Positions 59,646-64,000 of a stretch of 64,000 bases of DNA are shown piece by piece. Made by a program: the position numbers and the translations under genes. Source of the stretch: Earliella scabrosa (taxonomy: Eukaryota > Basidiomycota > Agaricomycetes > Polyporales > Polyporaceae); the NCBI GenBank assembly GCA_022605405.1, contig JABYQQ010000025.1:558001-622000 (forward strand). Direction: 5' to 3'. The notes beneath the pieces are model-generated. The model ran no database searches, was not told where the DNA came from, and was given only the letters and a program-made list of their open reading frames with translations. Each line of letters begins with the position of its first letter. Position 1 is the first letter of the stretch.

Positions 59646-62213
59646 TCATTTCGCCCTCCCATTCTCCCCCTGACCATTATCTGTTCCGCATATATATGGA
59701 TCAGTACTGGTTCGCACGCTGGATTCAACCCGTATGGTTCGGCGGAGAGGCAGTACAACAAGACGTCTCAGGAAGGTGCTAAGCAAGATACTGGATACAT
59801 GACCTACTCGTGTAGACAGAAGACTGACGACGAGCCTACGTCCGACAGCCCATCTCTCCTTGCCTTCGCCATCGCGCCCTGCGTCACTGTCCGCGCCGGA
59901 CTCGCACTCGCACTCGACCTGGACGAGCCCGTACAGGTCGGCTACCGAGTCAATGCCGGTGTCGGTGTCCGCCTCTAATTCAGTAGCGAGGGCCGCTAGG
60001 AGGACGCCGACAAAGCTCATAGTCGCGCTGGACGCTGGCGAGAGCCTGCAGTGTGACTGTGTGACCGGATATCGTGAACACGCGGGCTCCGCTTCCTCTT
60101 CAACTTCACCGTGATACTGTCCATACTCCGTCCTCCGTCCTTTGCACGTCAGCAGCCGCTCCGACGGAGTGCGACTCGGACCGATGCACATCGTCGCATG
60201 CGCGAGGCACATTGGATGCGCGCGCACGCGCAGCAATTGTCGGTGCCTCGCCGTACCTTGCGTGTCCATCAGGATGGCCGTTCTTGACAAGGGCGACCCG
60301 CCACCTGCGGCTGGAGAGTGCGTCGAGAACAGAACCATGACGTCGCTCACGCGATTCGCAAACTGTGGTGAGCGGAGGGCAGATGGGCATGAGAGCGGAT
60401 AGGATATTGTGGGTGACGCATACCGTGCAGTTCCGTCTGGCGTTGCGGGCGTGCGGTGTAGTGGTTGCTACTGGTGGCTAATGATGGTGGGTACGCTGTA
60501 GAAGGGAAATTCAGGAGAGATGAGTAAGGCTGAAACCGCTGGTAGTCGCGCGAAGGGGCGCAACTTGCAACGAAACCGGTCGAGATCGACATGGAGGTGT
60601 ATGGCGCTGACGCGAGCATAGATGACGGACGTCGAGGGATCCTGGAGAGTCAGACGGGTAGGAAGCGTCCGTGGAGCAGGCGCAAGAGCAGAAAGGGAGG
60701 ACAACCGTCGAGGTCTCGCACTGGTTCTTGGAAGCTGATGAGATCGTGTGCTTGAACATACTCTTGTCCTCGCAACTATTTGGCCCACATTGAGGCGATC
60801 ACGATCGCCTGATTCCCTCATTGACTGACAAAAGTGGATGGATGGGCTGCATGCGCACGACGAACGGAAGCGTGGGTTGAGTGGGCTGCAATACTCATGA
60901 GCGAGGGGCGAGCACGAAGGAAGGAATAGACCTCCATGTGGCTCAATAACACAGAAATTTGCACGGGTGATACGGCGACGGGAGTGCGAGCTTCTACCTC
61001 GTGCACGTGGTAGACGCGGTGTCGTCAGCGTTTGCAGCGCACGATAACTGAGCCCTCGCCTTTCGTCGATCCAAGAGACCGAGCGGAGCGTCGCCTCGTC
61101 CATGATGGGAATGGGCGCGGAGGTTGGGAGGAGAGTGCGCGGCTGTGTGGGACTCGAGCAAGTTGACGCATCAAGCTTGAGTGAGCATCCAAGAGACGAG
61201 AAGAGTGTCCCCGCTGGTTGTCAATTGCACTACGGCGGAAGATCTACGTAGCATAAACTGAAAGGAGCGAGGCAAAGCATGGGACCCAGGAGACAGAGGG
61301 ACGCACCCAATGACTCCTTGAGGAAGCTGCTTCCTGGGGCAATGCACCGGGCGCGCGCGACCACCAGACGATCACGACCAGCTGCTGGGATCCACGGCTG
61401 CAGTCGTTCACTGTTCAACGGTAGCTCAGATTGGTACCGCGCGAGTACGAGACTCGTTTCCGCCAAATCCGGAGACGTAACCTATTCCAGGCCGACGCAT
61501 ATGCGGCCGACAATAGAGGCGGAGCCTTGACTGAGATGGACTATATGCGAACGAGCACCGTACACAGGAGGCGTGCGCATCCGTCTGGGAGCTCACGGAA
61601 TGGGCTGGAGCGCTATCTTGGACCGATTGGGGTCAGCGAGAGCGGTCGCTGGGCTCGGTGCGGAGGGATCGAGTTCAATGATCTGCAGTCCCTACTGGAA
61701 ATCCGGCCCGGCCCGGCCCAGTCAGTGAAGTCCGCTCTCAGAGACGGTAGTTCACGCACTCGAACATCCTCATCGGTGCGTACTCCGCCTGACCGCACGT
61801 CCCATCCCCGGCCGCCTCGTACAATGGAGATCATGTGGAGCTCATGATACGCGTGCCGAGAGAGAATGGACGGCCTGTTCATACAGAAGAGGGTCAAGTC
61901 AGAGTGCGGGAGGACCCGAGTAGAGCATAGACACGTACCATGCGCCCTGGAAATCGAGACCAGACGCGAGCAGACTCTGCAGAGTGCACAGAGTCGGCCA
62001 CCGCGAAGAGAGGCGAGACGAAGGCGGTAGTCGTGCGGGCAAGGACTGGCCGCTGTCGTCCGCAGGAAGCATGACGCGATGACGCATGCAGACTAGAGCG
62101 GTGGAGCGGGGACAACAGAGGCCGGCATCGAACGAAGGGAGAGAGGAGTCGAGGCAGGCGCAGAGTGCGCTCAGCACAGGGAGCCCATCGAGGTCCGGAG
62201 TTGTTGGGAAGAA
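59646..62213 (-). pseudogene. Block A, unit 4: best preserved copy of the minus-strand block
   Basis: A minus-strand frame is open over about 60350-59646 (234 codons) and contains VSDVMVLFSTHSPAAGG, VGVLLAALATELEADTDTG and DSVADLYGLVQVECECESG. It is preceded by an acceptor (CTCACCACAG) near 60362. Farther upstream a good intron runs from about 61940 to 61878 (GTACGTGTCT donor, CTTCTGTATGAACAG acceptor) and is flanked by RPSILSRHAYHELHMIS. A piece at 62340-62100 has TLVAAVSPVLRPVSSTR. Stops between these pieces remain unexplained. If any copy of this gene is alive, this is the candidate. Family not recognised; a multi-pass membrane protein is possible. Confidence 0.4.
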
Positions 62214-64000
62214 CAACGCCAGTATTCGGGTGCTGCTGACGGGTCGGAGAACGGGGGAGACCGCCGCGACCAAGGTGACGACGAGGGAGCAGAAACAGGC
62301 ACAGAGCGACTCAGGGAGTTCGACGACGCAAGCCATTGGCTGGCGCGCAGACACCGCACGTGCCCGCATGTCACCCAGTAACTCTGGAGTCTTGACGGTG
62401 TTCGGTTCCGCACACGGAAGCAGCTTGATGGCTTTGTGTACGCGTACGCCTCCGTTGCCTGTCAAGCTGGTGCTCGAATCATCGAAATGGTGAGGGCAAT
62501 GCAAGTGTTTATTGATATGAAAGTTCAGTACTCAGCCACGACAGCTCGTAACAACCACTGGCGACAGGAGCATCACAGGAAGTTCATGCAGGAGACGCGT
62601 ATGCTGTGCGGACAGGTATACATAGAGCCATTGCAGCGACAGGGAAGAAGCTGGGTTGAGGATGAAAGCGAATTGAAACCAGATCGTTCAGACAGAAGAC
62701 AGGGAAGGACTAGGGGCGCGAGTCGAGTCGTCCGGAGTCTTCGCGATGGTCGAGGACGTCGAGGGTCGCAACTGTTGAACGCGAACATAGTTTGCCGTCC
62801 TGCTGCTGGCATTCGCGCGCTGCTGCTGACATCCCAGATCAGAGGACTGTGCGGAGTGCAGCGGGAAGGCCGTCTCGGCCGGACCTTGATGGAGGAGCAG
62901 AGGACGAGACGGCGGGACTCTGTGCGCTGAGACGACGCGAGACGAGAAGCCACTCGTCCACAAGGGTAGACTCGGTCCCGACGTGTCGATGTGGCTGCGA
63001 AGGCGAGTGTGTGCGTAGCGACGCTGTGCGCAGCTCTCCGAGCTCTGCGTGTGGTCGACTGTCGGTATCCGGTAGTAGCCGCAGGACCCCGCGATAGGAC
63101 GCCAAGTATTCGCGGGTGGTCGTAGGTAGTCTGTGAGAGCGCGAGATTGAGAGAAAGAAGTGTTGACGATCCGGGGGCAGGAAACGCTTCGGCGAGATAG
63201 GCGACTGAGGTGGACAACGTTCATGTCCATGTTCGAGCCGACCTGTGTGTGGGCTGGGATCGCCTCGAGCAGGCCGTACGTGACGATCGTAGAGCTGAAC
63301 ATTCGCAAGAGCCTTAGTGGGCTTGATGGCGCGCGCCAGGTCGTCATCTCGATCACCGACAGCCTCATCTTCGCGGGGCCAACCTCAGATGCACGCCGGT
63401 GGGATGCGAGTGGGGGCTTCGAGGCTACGGCGGCAGTCGTGCTACGCCTGTCCACTGGGCGGGCGAGCGAATGGGCGCAGTACCCACTGTACTGTCCGCG
63501 CCGCCGTCGAACCTAAGGGTAGCCAGTCTAGTGCCCGATCGAGCTTGCAGCGTCGATACCGCCATGGTTGCAGGCCGATAGACCTCCGCGTGTGAACTCC
63601 TGAAGCACGGATGACGGAGGAGACAGGCAGCGGGTCACGGTAGGCGAAATGGAGCGCAGGGAAGGAGAAGGTGAGCGAGGTGGGTCTCGAGGGTATGTTC
63701 GTCGACGCAGGGTCCGGGTCCGAGTCCGAGTCCGTTAGGAAATCGCTGCGGGTGCCTATTGCTGCTCGGGGCCCTGTGGCGGCGGCTCTGTCGCGCTGGT
63801 AGGGGAAGAGAGTGACACGCCCTCGAACCCGGGGATAAGGCTGAAGATCACGACCGTCATCAGAGGAGCAATTCGGGCGGGAGGTCAAAGACCACAGCGA
63901 GCAGCCGCACGAGCCCGCACGCAGAATGGTGGTGTCCATGCTTGCGATGATGCGCTGGTTCCTTCCGCAGCTGCAGCGCACTACGATTGTCGCGATCGCG
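62214..64000 (-). pseudogene. Block B, unit 5: start of a further unit, cut by the window
   Basis: Begins with the unit mark and repeats block B. The minus strand has KMRLSVIEMTTWRAP and PLRLLRMFSSTIVTYGLLEA near 63275-63390, open over about 63455-62688. The array therefore continues beyond the right edge. No gene model. Confidence 0.3.

Noticed and set aside
1..64000. CRISPR arrays, rRNA genes, retroelement polymerase or integrase genes
   Set aside because: I looked for them and saw none. The only mobile element supported by ends and a target duplication is the hAT-like insertion in G4.

Overview
The window looks like nuclear DNA of a basidiomycete fungus, most likely an Agaricomycete. It is GC-rich, its introns are short (about 40-75 bp, GTRNGT donors, C-T-N-A-C-like branch sites, CAG acceptors), and its only clearly recognisable protein family is DUF6535, a multi-membrane-span family of unknown function that I know from basidiomycetes. 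I see no rRNA, convincing tRNA, CRISPR or bacterial-type operon.

Layout. The window is a tandem array of diverged segmental duplications. One sequence mark (beginning GACGCCAGT and running into CGGGTGCTGCTGAC) recurs near positions 1, 17764, 35422, 48172 and about 62214. It divides the window into units of about 17.8, 17.7, 12.7 and 14.0 kb plus a fifth partial unit. Each complete unit carries one large plus-strand DUF6535 gene (here G1-G4). Around it lie heavily decayed, partly spliced-looking segments shared between units: a minus-strand block downstream of each DUF6535 gene (block A), a second minus-strand block at the start of each unit (block B), and plus-strand segments between block B and the next DUF6535 gene. 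The two long units also carry a short, truncated DUF6535 relative on the minus strand.

The DUF6535 genes. Comparing the four copies gives a consistent model: three short phase-0 introns, a large exon with the membrane domain, one or two about 155-residue C-terminal modules each preceded by a phase-1 intron, then a Ser/Thr/Pro-rich tail built from small phase-0 exons. G1 (11640-14914, 895 aa), G2 (29213-32386, 903 aa) and G3 (41978-45268, 896 aa) read through after splicing. G4 (54094-59341) is dead: a premature TGA and, just after it, a 1444-bp hAT-like element with an 8-bp target duplication sit inside its membrane-domain exon. G1 and G3 have one C-terminal module, G2 and G4 have two.

Reading of the locus. 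It is a birth-and-death cluster of membrane proteins with exon-module duplication, tail-exon loss, a local inversion, a transposon hit and dead neighbours. No biochemical role can be assigned from the sequence. Much of the roughly 45 kb between the DUF6535 genes resists confident gene calling, and I mark it so.
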